This document shows, one piece after another, positions 30,176-39,143 of a DNA stretch of 64,000 nt. Position 1 is the first letter of the stretch. Every line of letters starts with the position of its first letter. This DNA comes from Sediminicoccus sp. KRV36 (GTDB lineage Bacteria > Pseudomonadota > Alphaproteobacteria > Acetobacterales > Acetobacteraceae). The translations under genes were made by a program, and so were the position numbers. Below the pieces are notes generated by a model, which was not told the DNA's origin, searched no databases, and was given only the letters and a program-made list of their open reading frames with translations. The stretch is from the NCBI RefSeq assembly GCF_023243115.1, contig NZ_CP085081.1:1488001-1552000 (forward strand), read 5' to 3'.

Positions 30176-30327
30176 ACATCTGGTCAGATTAGGACCCGCC
30201 ACACCATATCAGCCAGGGCTGGAGAGCGCATGCCGCACATCGCACAAGGCCAGCCTCGCCGTCCCTTTGCCGTGACCTGACCGGCCTTCCCGAAACGCAA
30301 CCCCGCCCCCCGCCCGAGGAGTTTCCC

Positions 30328-31044
30328 GTGACCGCCCTGATGACCCATGACGAATTCCGCACCGCCCTCGAAAACGCCATCAAGGGCAAGAGCGCCAACG
30401 CCTCGCCCTTCAGCATCGCCTGGGCGAATGGCACGCTGACGCGTGAGCATCTCTGCCGCTGGGCGGAGAATCACTACCACTATGTCGGCCCCTTCGCGGA
30501 TTACCTCGGCTACCTCTATGCCCGCATGCCGGCCCATATGACGGAAGCCAAGGATTTCCTCCTGGCCAACATGTATGAGGAGGAAATCGGCGGGGATCGC
30601 CACACCGACCTGCTGATCCGCTTCGCCGAAGCCTGCGGCACGACGGCCGAGCGGGTGAAGAACCCCGACAACATGTCCCCCACCACGCGCGGCCTGCAAA
30701 GCTGGTGCTATGCGGTCGCGATGCGCGAGGACCCGGTGGTGGCCGTGGCCGCCCTGGTGGTCGGCCTCGAATCCCAGGTGCCCAGCATCTACCGCAAGCA
30801 GACGCCAACCCTGCGCGAGAAGTATGGCTTCACGGATGAGGAGGTCGAGTTCTTCGACCTGCACATCGTCTCCGATGAAATCCATGGCGAGCGCGGCTAC
30901 CAGATCGTCCTGGAACACGCGAATACGGTCGAGCTCCAGCAGGCCTGCCTGAAGATCTGCGGCATCGGCGCGCAGATGCGGCTGCTCTACACGACCGCGC
31001 TGTATCACGACTATGTCGAGCGGCGCCTCGACGTCGCGGCCTGA
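30328..31044 (+). CDS. Haem-oxygenase-like diiron oxidase (CADD/PqqC/TenA superfamily)
   Basis: A 238-residue, all-helical protein of the haem-oxygenase-like fold. The six ligands of the diiron (HDO) class can be placed: Glu85 and His92 (EEEIGGDRH), Glu148 (GLESQVP), and His179, Asp183 and His186 (HIVSDEIH), with the E-x6-H and H-x3-D-x2-H spacing seen in CADD. Such enzymes use O2 for oxidation, decarboxylation or N-oxygenation. GTG 30328 has GAGGA seven bases upstream. It heads an operon with two ferredoxins, so electrons are probably delivered by them. Substrate unknown; a TenA-type thiaminase is less likely because the ligands are intact. Confidence 0.85.
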   Translation: MTALMTHDEFRTALENAIKGKSANASPFSIAWANGTLTREHLCRWAENHYHYVGPFADYLGYLYARMPAHMTEAKDFLLANMYEEEIGGDRHTDLLIRFAEACGTTAERVKNPDNMSPTTRGLQSWCYAVAMREDPVVAVAALVVGLESQVPSIYRKQTPTLREKYGFTDEEVEFFDLHIVSDEIHGERGYQIVLEHANTVELQQACLKICGIGAQMRLLYTTALYHDYVERRLDVAA

Positions 31045-31057
31045 TGTCGCCCCGCTG

Positions 31058-31363
31058 ATGCCAAAGGTCACCTTCCACAAGGCCGGGCAGGTGCATGAGG
31101 ATGAGGTGCCGGATAACGGCAATCTCGTCGTCCGCGCCGGCATCAGGAAGTACCCCTGGCCGCATCTGCGCTACGGCTGCGGCATGGGAAAATGCGGGAA
31201 ATGCGCGTGCCGCGTCCTGGCCGGGGCCGAGCATCTGCCCGAGCCCAATTGGAAGGAAACCAAGCAATTGGGCGAGCGGATCAGCCAGGGCTATCGCCTG
31301 ATGTGCCAGCATTGGCTGCATCACGACATTACCCTGGCGCAGGATGAAGAGGTGCCCGCCTGA
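31058..31363 (+). CDS. [2Fe-2S] ferredoxin (first of two)
   Basis: A 101-residue plant-type ferredoxin with the C-x4-C-x2-C motif in YGCGMGKCGKCAC and a fourth Cys in RLMCQHW, as needed for one [2Fe-2S] cluster. ATG 31058 is 13 bases after the oxidase stop; the frame is open upstream but overlaps the oxidase. It probably carries electrons to the diiron oxidase. The last base overlaps the start of the following gene. Confidence 0.92.
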   Translation: MPKVTFHKAGQVHEDEVPDNGNLVVRAGIRKYPWPHLRYGCGMGKCGKCACRVLAGAEHLPEPNWKETKQLGERISQGYRLMCQHWLHHDITLAQDEEVPA

Positions 31364-31662
31364 TGTCCGACTACGTGATCCTCACCAGCAAGCCCGGCCA
31401 GTTCCGCACGGAATTGTCGCCGGGGCTGGTTCCGGTCGAGGCCTATGACTACGTCTCGCAGGGCAAGCTGCGCGCGCAATTCGTCATCGCGGAATTGCAG
31501 CATGAGACGCGGCTGCGCGTCGTGGATGTGGCGGCGGCCCCCATCCTGAACCTGGTGCCCAGCAAATTCCTGCCGCGCTTCGCCAATGTGGAAGCCGCAC
31601 GGGCGGAGCTTGAGCATCTGACGCGGTTTCGCGGCGTCCAGTCCAGCCTGATCCGGCAATGA
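31363..31662 (+). CDS. Conserved-looking 99-residue protein of unknown function
   Basis: Begins MSDYVILTSKPGQF and ends LTRFRGVQSSLIRQ. It is soluble, without signal or membrane segment, cysteines or obvious cofactor motif; it looks like a small alpha-beta protein with a strand-rich first half and a helical second half. Its start overlaps the first ferredoxin stop and its stop overlaps the second ferredoxin start, so it is tightly coupled to both. It could be a coupling or effector subunit of the oxidase system. I recognise no family. Confidence 0.85.
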   Translation: MSDYVILTSKPGQFRTELSPGLVPVEAYDYVSQGKLRAQFVIAELQHETRLRVVDVAAAPILNLVPSKFLPRFANVEAARAELEHLTRFRGVQSSLIRQ

Positions 31663-32003
31663 GCGAAGCGGCGGTGCCACGCATCCGCGTGACCTTCGTG
31701 AGCAATGAAGGCAAGCAGGTCGAGGCGGATGCGGGCGGCAGCCTGCTGCGCATCTCCATCCGCGAGAAGGGCGGCATTCCCTTCAAATGCGGCGGCGGGT
31801 TGTGCGGCACCTGCAAGTGCCGCTTCGAGGCCGGGCGGGAACACGCCTCCGCCATCACCGCCAAGGAGCGCAAGCATTTGACGGAAGATCAATTCGCCGC
31901 CGGCTGGCGCATGGCCTGCCAGACCTTCGTGAATGGCGATGCCAGCATCTCCTGGCCGCCCCCGCCGCCCAAGCCCGCACCCGCACCGGTGACCGCGGCA
32001 TGA
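31659..32003 (+). CDS. [2Fe-2S] ferredoxin (second of two)
   Basis: A 114-residue plant-type ferredoxin with CGGGLCGTCKC (C-x4-C-x2-C) and a fourth Cys in RMACQTF. It ends in a Pro-rich tail (PPPPPKPAPAP). It shares the cluster pattern of the first ferredoxin but is clearly divergent, so it is not a fresh duplicate. It overlaps the 99-residue gene at its start and the GlcG-like gene at its end. Two ferredoxins may serve different partners or steps. Confidence 0.92.
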   Translation: MSEAAVPRIRVTFVSNEGKQVEADAGGSLLRISIREKGGIPFKCGGGLCGTCKCRFEAGREHASAITAKERKHLTEDQFAAGWRMACQTFVNGDASISWPPPPPKPAPAPVTAA

Positions 32004-32479
32004 AGGCCACCCTCAAGCTCGAAACCCGCGAAGCCCGCGTGATGATCGCTGCCGCAACGGCCCAGGCCGAGGCGATGGGCGTGCGGCAAAGCGTCTGCAT
32101 CGTGGATGATGGCGGTTATCCCATCCTGCTGGAGCGGATGGACGGTGCCCGCATCACCGGCCCGCAAATCGCCTGGAACAAGGCATTCACGGCCGCCGGG
32201 CACAAGCGCTCGACGCATCTGTTCAACACGCCGCCGAATGGGCCGGCGCTGCCGGGTAACGAGGCCTTCGGCATCCAATGGAGCTTCGAGGGGCGCTTTG
32301 CCGTCTTTGTCGGCGGCTTCCCGATCATCCTGGATGGCCAAGTGGTGGGTGGCATCGGCCTCTCGGGCGGCAATGGCGAGCAGGATATCGCCTGCGGCGT
32401 CGCGGGCCTCAAGGCGCTGGCCGCGTTGCTGGAGCCCGAGGGGCATGTGGTGCAGGTGGCGGCTGATCTGAAGCTGTAA
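32000..32479 (+). CDS. GlcG/HbpS family (DUF336) protein
   Basis: A 159-residue single-domain protein of the GlcG/HbpS/PduO-C fold. Visible family marks are the N-terminal helix LETREARVMIAAATAQAEAM, the strand VCIVDDGGYPILLERMDGA, KAFTAAG and GGFPIILDGQVVGGIGLSGG. Relatives bind haem, cobalamin or small acids, but many are uncharacterised and sit in catabolic operons. ATG 32000 overlaps the second ferredoxin stop. Its job in this operon is open: substrate or cofactor binding, or an enzymatic step. Confidence 0.88.
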   Translation: MKATLKLETREARVMIAAATAQAEAMGVRQSVCIVDDGGYPILLERMDGARITGPQIAWNKAFTAAGHKRSTHLFNTPPNGPALPGNEAFGIQWSFEGRFAVFVGGFPIILDGQVVGGIGLSGGNGEQDIACGVAGLKALAALLEPEGHVVQVAADLKL

Positions 32480-32539
32480 TGGGTTGTGCGCGGACCAAAG
32501 CCGCCCCACCTTCCCACCAAAGCAACCGGAGAGACCCGC

Positions 32540-33979
32540 ATGGCCGCCTACCCCAACACCCAGCTCCACATCGCAGGCACCTGGCGCGACGGCGAAAATG
32601 GCCGACGCATCGAAGTGCTCAACCCCGCCAATGAGGAGGTGATCGGCACTGTCGCCCACGCCTCCATCAGCGACCTCGATGCCGCCCTGGCCGCCGCCGA
32701 GCGCGGCTTCGCGCTCTGGCGCAAGGTGGGGGCCTTCGAGCGCTCCAAGACCATGCGCAAGGCCGCCGATCTGCTGCGCAGCCGCGCCGATGAGATCGCC
32801 GAGCTGATGACGCTGGAGCAGGGCAAGCCGCTGGCCGAGGCCAAGGTCGAGATCATGGGCGGTGCGGACACGATCGACTGGTTCGCCGAGGAAGCCCGCC
32901 GCAGCTACGGCCATGTGATCCCGGCGCGCGCCGCGGGCGTCTATCAGTTGACCATCAAGGAGCCGGTCGGCCCCGTCGCCGCCTTCACGCCATGGAATTT
33001 CCCGATCAACCAGATCGTGCGCAAGCTTTCGGCGGCGCTGGCCACTGGCTGCTCCATCATCGTCAAGGCGCCGGAGGAAACGCCGGCCAGCCCGGCCGCG
33101 CTGATCAAGTGCTTCCTCGATGCCGGCGTGCCGGGCGATGTGATTGGCCTCGTCTACGGCGTGCCGAGCGAGATCAGCTCCTACCTCATCGCCAGCCCCA
33201 TCATCCGCAAGGTGACCTTCACCGGCTCCACCCCGGTCGGCAAGATGCTGGCAGGCATGGCCGGCCAGCACATGAAGCGCGTGACGATGGAGCTGGGCGG
33301 CCACGCGCCGGCCATGGTGTTCGACGATGCCGATGTGGAGCACGCGGCCAAGACGCTCGCTTTCGCCAAGTTCCGCAATGCCGGCCAAGTCTGCGTCTCG
33401 CCGACGCGCTTCCTGGTGCAGGAGCGCGTCTATGACCAGTTCGTCGCCAGCTTCACCAGCCACGCCAAGGCGCTGAAGGTGGGCAACGGGCTTGATGCCG
33501 CCACCAATATGGGCCCCATGGCCAATGAGCGTCGTGTGCCCCAGATGGAGGTCCTGATCGCCGATGCCCGCGCCAAGGGGGCCGAAATCACCACGGGCGG
33601 CAGCCGCATCGGCAACAAGGGCTATTTCTTCGAACCGACCGTCGTGGCGGGCGCGACGCTCGACATGCGCGCGATGAATGAGGAGCCCTTCGGCCCAGTG
33701 GCGCTGATGCGCCCCTTCAAGAGCTTCGACGATGTCGTGACCGAGGCCAATCGCCTGCCCTTCGGCCTGGCCAGCTATGCCTTCACCAGCAGCGCCAAGA
33801 CGGCGCAGGCCCTGGCCGCGGGCGTCGAGGTCGGCATGATGACGATCAACCATCTGGGCCTCGCCCTGCCTGAGGTGCCCTTCGGCGGCGTCAAGGATAG
33901 CGGCTACGGCACGGAAGGTGGCTCGGAAGCGATCGAGGCCTATCTGAACACGAAGTTCGTGAGCCAGGCCGGCCTCTGA
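32540..33979 (+). CDS. NAD(P)-dependent aldehyde dehydrogenase (succinate-semialdehyde dehydrogenase-like)
   Basis: Oxidises an aldehyde to a carboxylic acid. The 479-residue product has the cofactor segment [10 protein letters not shown] and FTGSTPVGK, the general-base Glu in MELGGHAP, and the nucleophile Cys in NAGQVCVSP. Overall it resembles the GabD branch, but the aldehyde is unknown. ATG 32540 is preceded by GGAGAG. It is the last gene of the oxidase operon, 60 bases after the GlcG-like gene, and ends just before a 13-bp hairpin. It implies that the pathway yields an aldehyde. Confidence 0.94.
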   Translation: MAAYPNTQLHIAGTWRDGENGRRIEVLNPANEEVIGTVAHASISDLDAALAAAERGFALWRKVGAFERSKTMRKAADLLRSRADEIAELMTLEQGKPLAEAKVEIMGGADTIDWFAEEARRSYGHVIPARAAGVYQLTIKEPVGPVAAFTPWNFPINQIVRKLSAALATGCSIIVKAPEETPASPAALIKCFLDAGVPGDVIGLVYGVPSEISSYLIASPIIRKVTFTGSTPVGKMLAGMAGQHMKRVTMELGGHAPAMVFDDADVEHAAKTLAFAKFRNAGQVCVSPTRFLVQERVYDQFVASFTSHAKALKVGNGLDAATNMGPMANERRVPQMEVLIADARAKGAEITTGGSRIGNKGYFFEPTVVAGATLDMRAMNEEPFGPVALMRPFKSFDDVVTEANRLPFGLASYAFTSSAKTAQALAAGVEVGMMTINHLGLALPEVPFGGVKDSGYGTEGGSEAIEAYLNTKFVSQAGL

Positions 33980-33985
33980 TGAAGG

Positions 33986-34017
33986 GCGCGCCCTGGCCGA
34001 TTATGGCCAGGGCGCGC
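33986..34017 (+). terminator. Perfect 13-bp hairpin ending the oxidase operon
   Basis: GCGCGCCCTGGCC (33986-33998) pairs perfectly with GGCCAGGGCGCGC (34005-34017) around a six-base loop. There is no T tract. It lies seven bases after the aldehyde dehydrogenase stop. Confidence 0.75.
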
Positions 34018-34079
34018 GCATGCCGCCTTGAAATGGCCGGCTTGGGCGGCTTCAACCCCTCCTGCGCGCGCCCGACTGC

Positions 34080-35318
34080 ATGGCGCGTTTTCTGGAGAAG
34101 CTGGTCGCCATGGAGCATGATTCGGTGATGTTGGCCGAGGCCGCCCCGCCGGGCAGGGCCGCGCCTCCCCTGGAACTGACCATCCTGATGCCCTGCCTCA
34201 ATGAGGCGGAGACGCTGGCCACCTGCATCCGCAAGGCCATGGGCTACCTCGAGCGCAGCGGCGTGCGGGGCGAGGTGCTGATCGCCGATAATGGCAGCAC
34301 CGATGGCAGCCAGCAGATCGCGACCAGCCTGGGCGCGCGGGTCCTGCCGGTGGCCGAGCGCGGCTATGGCGCGGCGCTCATTGCCGGCATCACCGGCGCG
34401 CGTGGCCGCTACGTCATCATGGCCGATAGCGATGACAGCTATGATTTCGAAAACCTCGACCCTTTCGTGGCCAAGCTGCGTGAGGGCTATGCCCTGGTCA
34501 TGGGCAACCGCTTCCAGGGCGGCATCAAGCCTGGCGCCATGCCACCCTTGCACCGCTACCTCGGCAATCCGGTGCTGACGACGATCGGGCGGGTGTTTTT
34601 CGGCAGCCCCTGCGGCGATTTCCATTGCGGCCTGCGCGGTTTTGACCGGGACGCCATCCTCAAGCTCGATCTGCGCGCCCCCGGCATGGAATTCGCCAGC
34701 GAGATGGTGGTGAAGGCAACGCTGCAAAAGCTGCGCATCACCGAGGTGCCGACGACGCTCTCGCCCGATGGCCGCTCCCGCCCGCCGCATCTGCGCTCCT
34801 GGCGCGATGGCTGGCGGCATTTGCGATTCCTGCTGGTGTTCTGCCCGCGCTGGCTGTTCTTCTACCCGGGGCTGCTGCTCTTCATCGGCGGGCTGGGTGC
34901 CATGGCGGCGCTGCTGCCGGGCGCGCGGCGGCTGGGCGGCGTCACCTTCGATGTGCACACGCTGCTTTATGCCTCCGCCGCCACCACGATGGGCTTCCAG
35001 CTCATCATGTTCTGGGTGTTCGCGCGGGTGCATGGCGCGCGGGAGGGGCTGGTGCCGGAGCAACCCATGCTGACCCGCATGCTCGCGCGCTTCGGGCTGG
35101 AGCCCGCGCTGCTGACGGCCCTGGGGCTGTTCCTGCTGGGGCTGTTGCTGGGCGTGGCCAGCCTCGTCATCTGGGGGGCCGGGCGGTTTGGCGATCTGGG
35201 CGGTTCGGGCACCATGCGGCTTGCCATCGCCTCGGTGACGACCATGCTGCTGGGGCTGCAACTGGCCACCGGGGCGTTTTTCATCGCCGTGCTCGACATG
35301 GTGCGGGCGCGGCGCTGA
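34080..35318 (+). CDS. Membrane-bound family 2 glycosyltransferase
   Basis: A 412-residue protein with an N-terminal GT-A domain (about 30-250) and four or so C-terminal membrane helices. The domain has ILMPCLNEAETL at its start, the nucleotide-sugar metal motif in MADSDDSYDF, and the GNRFQGG segment of polyprenyl-phosphate glycosyltransferases. It probably moves a sugar from a nucleotide donor to a lipid carrier on the inner face of the membrane. ATG 34080 is the first start; internal Met11 and Met17 are alternatives. The acceptor is unknown. Confidence 0.88.
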   Translation: MARFLEKLVAMEHDSVMLAEAAPPGRAAPPLELTILMPCLNEAETLATCIRKAMGYLERSGVRGEVLIADNGSTDGSQQIATSLGARVLPVAERGYGAALIAGITGARGRYVIMADSDDSYDFENLDPFVAKLREGYALVMGNRFQGGIKPGAMPPLHRYLGNPVLTTIGRVFFGSPCGDFHCGLRGFDRDAILKLDLRAPGMEFASEMVVKATLQKLRITEVPTTLSPDGRSRPPHLRSWRDGWRHLRFLLVFCPRWLFFYPGLLLFIGGLGAMAALLPGARRLGGVTFDVHTLLYASAATTMGFQLIMFWVFARVHGAREGLVPEQPMLTRMLARFGLEPALLTALGLFLLGLLLGVASLVIWGAGRFGDLGGSGTMRLAIASVTTMLLGLQLATGAFFIAVLDMVRARR

Positions 35319-35400
35319 CTGCCGCAATGTCTTGCCATGGGCGCCTAACCCTCGCCGCTTTCGCGCGTTGTGCTGTCCGGATCGAACGGAGGAACACTGC

Positions 35401-35631
35401 ATGACGAGACGGGGCATCCTCGCCGGGATTTTCACCCTGGCCGCGACGGGGGGCGCGCTGGCCGCACCGCCCAGGCTTACAGTGCCCGATGCGTCGCCGG
35501 TAGAGGAGGTGCAGGGCCGCGGCCATGGCCGCCGCCGCCGCTGCTGGTGGGAAACCCGGCGCGTGCGCTACCGCGACGCATGGGGCCGCATCCGCGAGCG
35601 CCATGTGCGCCATCAGGTTTGCAATTTCTGA
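35401..35631 (+). CDS. Small basic secreted protein
   Basis: A 76-residue ORF with GGAGGA upstream of ATG 35401. It starts with a typical signal peptide, MTRRGILAGIFTLAATGGALA, with a likely cut after ALA. The mature part is about 55 residues, very rich in Arg (for example HGRRRRCWWETRRVRYR), with two Cys that could form a disulphide. Function unknown; the basic character suggests binding to nucleic acid, lipid or envelope polymer. It is short, so confidence rests on the signal peptide and ribosome site. Confidence 0.6.
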   Translation: MTRRGILAGIFTLAATGGALAAPPRLTVPDASPVEEVQGRGHGRRRRCWWETRRVRYRDAWGRIRERHVRHQVCNF

Positions 35632-35669
35632 AGGCTACGGTCGCAGGCCTGGCCTGCTAAGCTTGGGCC

Positions 35670-38600
35670 ATGTCCGATTCCTTCATCCACCTGCACACCC
35701 ATTCCGCCTATTCGCTGAGCGAAGGCGCCATCAAGGTGGAGAAGCTGCCGGGCCTGGCGCTCGCCGCCAATATGCCCGCCGTGGCGCTGACCGATACGGC
35801 GAATCTCTTTGGCGCGCTGGAATTCGCGCAATACGCCTCGGGCAAGGGCATTCAGCCCATCATGGGCTGCCAGCTCTGGCTCTCGCGCGCCGCCACGGGT
35901 GAGGAGCGGCCCGAGGCGCTGCGCGCGGGTGCGGATGTGATCGTCGCGCTGGCGATGAACGCGACCGGGCTGGACAATCTCCAGCGCCTCTCCTCGCTCG
36001 GCTGGCTGGGTGAGGATGCTTCGGGCAAGCCGGCCCTGGCCCTGGATCAGCTGCTGACCCACGCGCCCGGACTGATGCTGCTGACCGGTGGGGATCATGG
36101 CCCGCTGTCACGCCTGCTGGCGGAGGGCCGGCGGGATGCGGCGGAGCGCCTGCTCCGCGCGCTGGGCGAGGCCTTCGATGGCCGCCTCGTCGTGGAACTC
36201 ATGCGCCACCATACGGAGCGCCAGCAGGCGATCGAGCCTGGCCTGCTGCGCCTGGCCGATGAGGCGGGCCTGCCCATCGTCGCCACCAATGATGTCTATT
36301 TCGCCGAAGCGAAAACCCATATCGCGCATGACGCGCTGCTCTGCATCGCCGAGGGGCGCCTGGTGGCCGAGCAGAACCGCCGCCGCGTCACGCCGCATCA
36401 CTGGTTCAAGCCGGCCAGCGAGATGCGCGCCCTCTTCGCCGACCTGCCCGAGGCCTGCGATAACACGCTGGCCATCGCGCGCATGTGCGCCGTCATGGCG
36501 GAATCGAAAAAGCCCGAGCTGCCGATCTGCCCCAAGGTGCTGCCCGGCAAGACGGAGGCCGAGACCGTCGCCAATATGGCGCGTGCGGGCCTGGCGCGCC
36601 GCTTCCCCGAGGGGGTTCCGCCTGTCCACGCGGAGCGGCTGGAATATGAGCTCGGCGTGATCGAGCAGATGGGCTTCTCCGGCTATTTCCTGATCGTGGC
36701 CGACTTCATCCAATGGGCGAAGGAACAGGGCATTCCGGTCGGGCCCGGACGTGGCTCGGGGGCGGGTTCCGTCGCCGCCTGGGCGCTCTCCATCACCGAT
36801 CTCGATCCGCTGCGCTTCGGGCTGCTGTTCGAGCGTTTCCTCAACCCCGAACGCGTTTCCATGCCCGACTTCGACATTGATTTCTGCCAGGACCGGCGGG
36901 ATGAGGTGATCGACTATGTCCGCCGGGAATATGGCGCGGATCGCGTGGCGCAGATCATCACCTTCGGCAAATTGCAGGCGAAAGCGGCGGTGCGCGATGT
37001 GGGACGCGTGCTGGGCATGCCCTATGGCCAGGTGGACAAGATCGCCAGCCTGATCCCGAACAATCCCGCCAATCCCGTCAGCCTGGGCGATGCCATCAAG
37101 GGCGAGCCGAAGCTCCAGGACATGCAGGAAAACGACGAGGCCGTGGCCAAGCTGCTGGACACGGCGCTCCAGGTGGAAGGGCTGTACCGCAACGCCTCCA
37201 CCCATGCGGCCGGCGTGGTCATCGGCCGCAAGCCGCTGGTGGAAATCACGCCGATCTATCGCGATCCGCGCTCGCCCTCACTCATTACGCAATACTCGAT
37301 GAAGTATGTCGAGCAGGCGAGCCTGGTGAAGTTCGACTTCCTGGGCCTCAAGACGCTGACGGTGCTGCAACGCGCGGTGCAACTCCTGAAGGCGCGCGGC
37401 ATCGAGGTGGACCTCGACAAACTGCCGCTGGATGACGAACGCACCTATGCCATGCTGGCCAAGGGCGATGCGGCCGGCGTCTTCCAGTTCGAAGGCCAGG
37501 GCATGCGGGACTGCCTGCGCTCCATGCGCCCCGACCGCTTCGAGGATCTGATCGCCGCCGTCTCGCTCTACCGGCCGGGCCCGATGGAAAACATCCCGGC
37601 CTATTGCGCCCGCAAGCATGGCGAGCCCTGGGCGGCGCCGCACCCCTCCATCCAGGACATCCTGGGCGAGACCTATGGCATCATGGTCTATCAGGAGCAG
37701 GTGATGCAGATCGCGCAGGTCATGGCGGGCTATTCGCTCGGCGGTGCCGACCTGCTGCGCCGCGCCATGGGCAAGAAGGACGCAGCCGCCATGGCCAAGC
37801 AGCGCGCCATCTTCTGCGAAGGTGCCGAGAAGAACGGCGTACCGGCCGAGAAGGCGGGCGAAGTCTTTGACCTCATGGAGAAATTCGCCAATTACGGCTT
37901 CAACAAGTCGCACGCGGCAGCCTATGCGCTGGTCGCCTATCACACGGCCTGGCTGAAGGCGAACCATCCCGTGGCCTTCCTGGCGGCCTCCATGTCGCTC
38001 GATCTCGACAAGACGGAGAAGCTCGCCTCCCACATGCAGGAGGCGTCGCGTGTCGGCATCAAGGTGCTGCCGCCGGATATCAATCGCAGCGGCGCGGAAT
38101 TCACGATCGAGGAGCTGCCACCTGCGCCGGCAATGAACGCCCCCGGCGAGGCGGCCCGCGAGGATCGCGCCGCGGCGGGCCCCGCCATCCGCTTTGCCCT
38201 GGCCGCCGTGAAGCGCGTCGGCCTGCAGGCGATGCGTGAACTGGTCGCGGCGCGCGATGCGCCCTTTGCCAGCCTCGCTGATTTCGCGGCGCGGGTGGAC
38301 CCCAAGCTGCTGAACAAGATGCAGCTGGAAAACCTCGCCAAGGCGGGTGCCTTTGACAGCCTGGAGGGCAACCGCGCCCGCCTGGTCGCCGGTGCGGAGA
38401 CGGTCCTGCGCCGCGCGCAAGCCACGGCCGAGGACCGCGCGAGCAACCAGATCGGCCTGTTTGGCGAGGTGGAGCAGGGGCCGCCCTTGCTGCGCCTGCC
38501 CGACATCCCCGACTGGCCGCAGCTCGACAAGCTGGGCTTCGAGGCGGAGGCCGTGGGTTTCCATCTCTCGGCCCACCCGCTGGATGAATACAAGGGCGCG

Positions 38601-39143
38601 CTGCGGCGCCTGGGTGCCACGCCTTCCGCCGTGATCGCGGATCGGGTGCGGGCCGGTTCCACCCGGCTGAAACTGGCGGGCACGGTCACCGCCAAAAAGG
38701 AGCGCAACACCCGCACCGGCAGCCGCATGGCCTGGATCAGCCTGACCGACCAGGCCGGCAGCTTCGAGGTGACCTTCTTCAGCGAAGTGCTGAACCGCTC
38801 CCGCGACATGCTGGAGGAGGGCACGGCGCTGCTGATCACCACGGATGCGAAGCTGGAAGGCGAGGCGCTGCGCCTCACCGCGCAGGATGTCGAGCGGCTG
38901 GACAAGGCGGCCGCCGGCGTGGGGCAGGGGATGCGCATCTTCATCGAGGCCGCGAGCGCGGTGCCCGACATCCGCAACATCCTGGAGCGCGACGGGCGCG
39001 GCAAAGGCCGCGTCAGTCTGGTACCGCGACTTGCCCCCGGGCAGGAGGTGGAATTGACGCTGCCCGGCGGCTGGAATGTCTCGCCGCGGATGATGCAGGC
39101 GATGAAGCTGGTGGCGGGTGTCGCCAGCGTGGAGGAGGTTTAG
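35670..39143 (+). CDS. dnaE: DNA polymerase III subunit alpha
   Basis: Replicative DNA polymerase. The 1157-residue product begins with a PHP domain (FIHLHTHSAYSLSEGAIK) and continues with the C-family polymerase core, including GPGRGSGAGS and the catalytic Asp residues in MPDFDIDFCQDRRDEV. A helix-hairpin-helix region and an OB-fold (about 980-1060) follow. Length and motif order fit DnaE1. ATG 35670 gives the family N-terminus MSDSFIHLHTH. The stop overlaps by four bases with the convergent UPF0114 gene. Confidence 0.98.
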   Translation: MSDSFIHLHTHSAYSLSEGAIKVEKLPGLALAANMPAVALTDTANLFGALEFAQYASGKGIQPIMGCQLWLSRAATGEERPEALRAGADVIVALAMNATGLDNLQRLSSLGWLGEDASGKPALALDQLLTHAPGLMLLTGGDHGPLSRLLAEGRRDAAERLLRALGEAFDGRLVVELMRHHTERQQAIEPGLLRLADEAGLPIVATNDVYFAEAKTHIAHDALLCIAEGRLVAEQNRRRVTPHHWFKPASEMRALFADLPEACDNTLAIARMCAVMAESKKPELPICPKVLPGKTEAETVANMARAGLARRFPEGVPPVHAERLEYELGVIEQMGFSGYFLIVADFIQWAKEQGIPVGPGRGSGAGSVAAWALSITDLDPLRFGLLFERFLNPERVSMPDFDIDFCQDRRDEVIDYVRREYGADRVAQIITFGKLQAKAAVRDVGRVLGMPYGQVDKIASLIPNNPANPVSLGDAIKGEPKLQDMQENDEAVAKLLDTALQVEGLYRNASTHAAGVVIGRKPLVEITPIYRDPRSPSLITQYSMKYVEQASLVKFDFLGLKTLTVLQRAVQLLKARGIEVDLDKLPLDDERTYAMLAKGDAAGVFQFEGQGMRDCLRSMRPDRFEDLIAAVSLYRPGPMENIPAYCARKHGEPWAAPHPSIQDILGETYGIMVYQEQVMQIAQVMAGYSLGGADLLRRAMGKKDAAAMAKQRAIFCEGAEKNGVPAEKAGEVFDLMEKFANYGFNKSHAAAYALVAYHTAWLKANHPVAFLAASMSLDLDKTEKLASHMQEASRVGIKVLPPDINRSGAEFTIEELPPAPAMNAPGEAAREDRAAAGPAIRFALAAVKRVGLQAMRELVAARDAPFASLADFAARVDPKLLNKMQLENLAKAGAFDSLEGNRARLVAGAETVLRRAQATAEDRASNQIGLFGEVEQGPPLLRLPDIPDWPQLDKLGFEAEAVGFHLSAHPLDEYKGALRRLGATPSAVIADRVRAGSTRLKLAGTVTAKKERNTRTGSRMAWISLTDQAGSFEVTFFSEVLNRSRDMLEEGTALLITTDAKLEGEALRLTAQDVERLDKAAAGVGQGMRIFIEAASAVPDIRNILERDGRGKGRVSLVPRLAPGQEVELTLPGGWNVSPRMMQAMKLVAGVASVEEV

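Noticed and set aside
30328..31044. Reading the oxidase as PqqC or TenA of cofactor synthesis
   Set aside because: No other pqq or thiamine genes are nearby, and the six diiron ligands, which PqqC lacks as a set, are intact.
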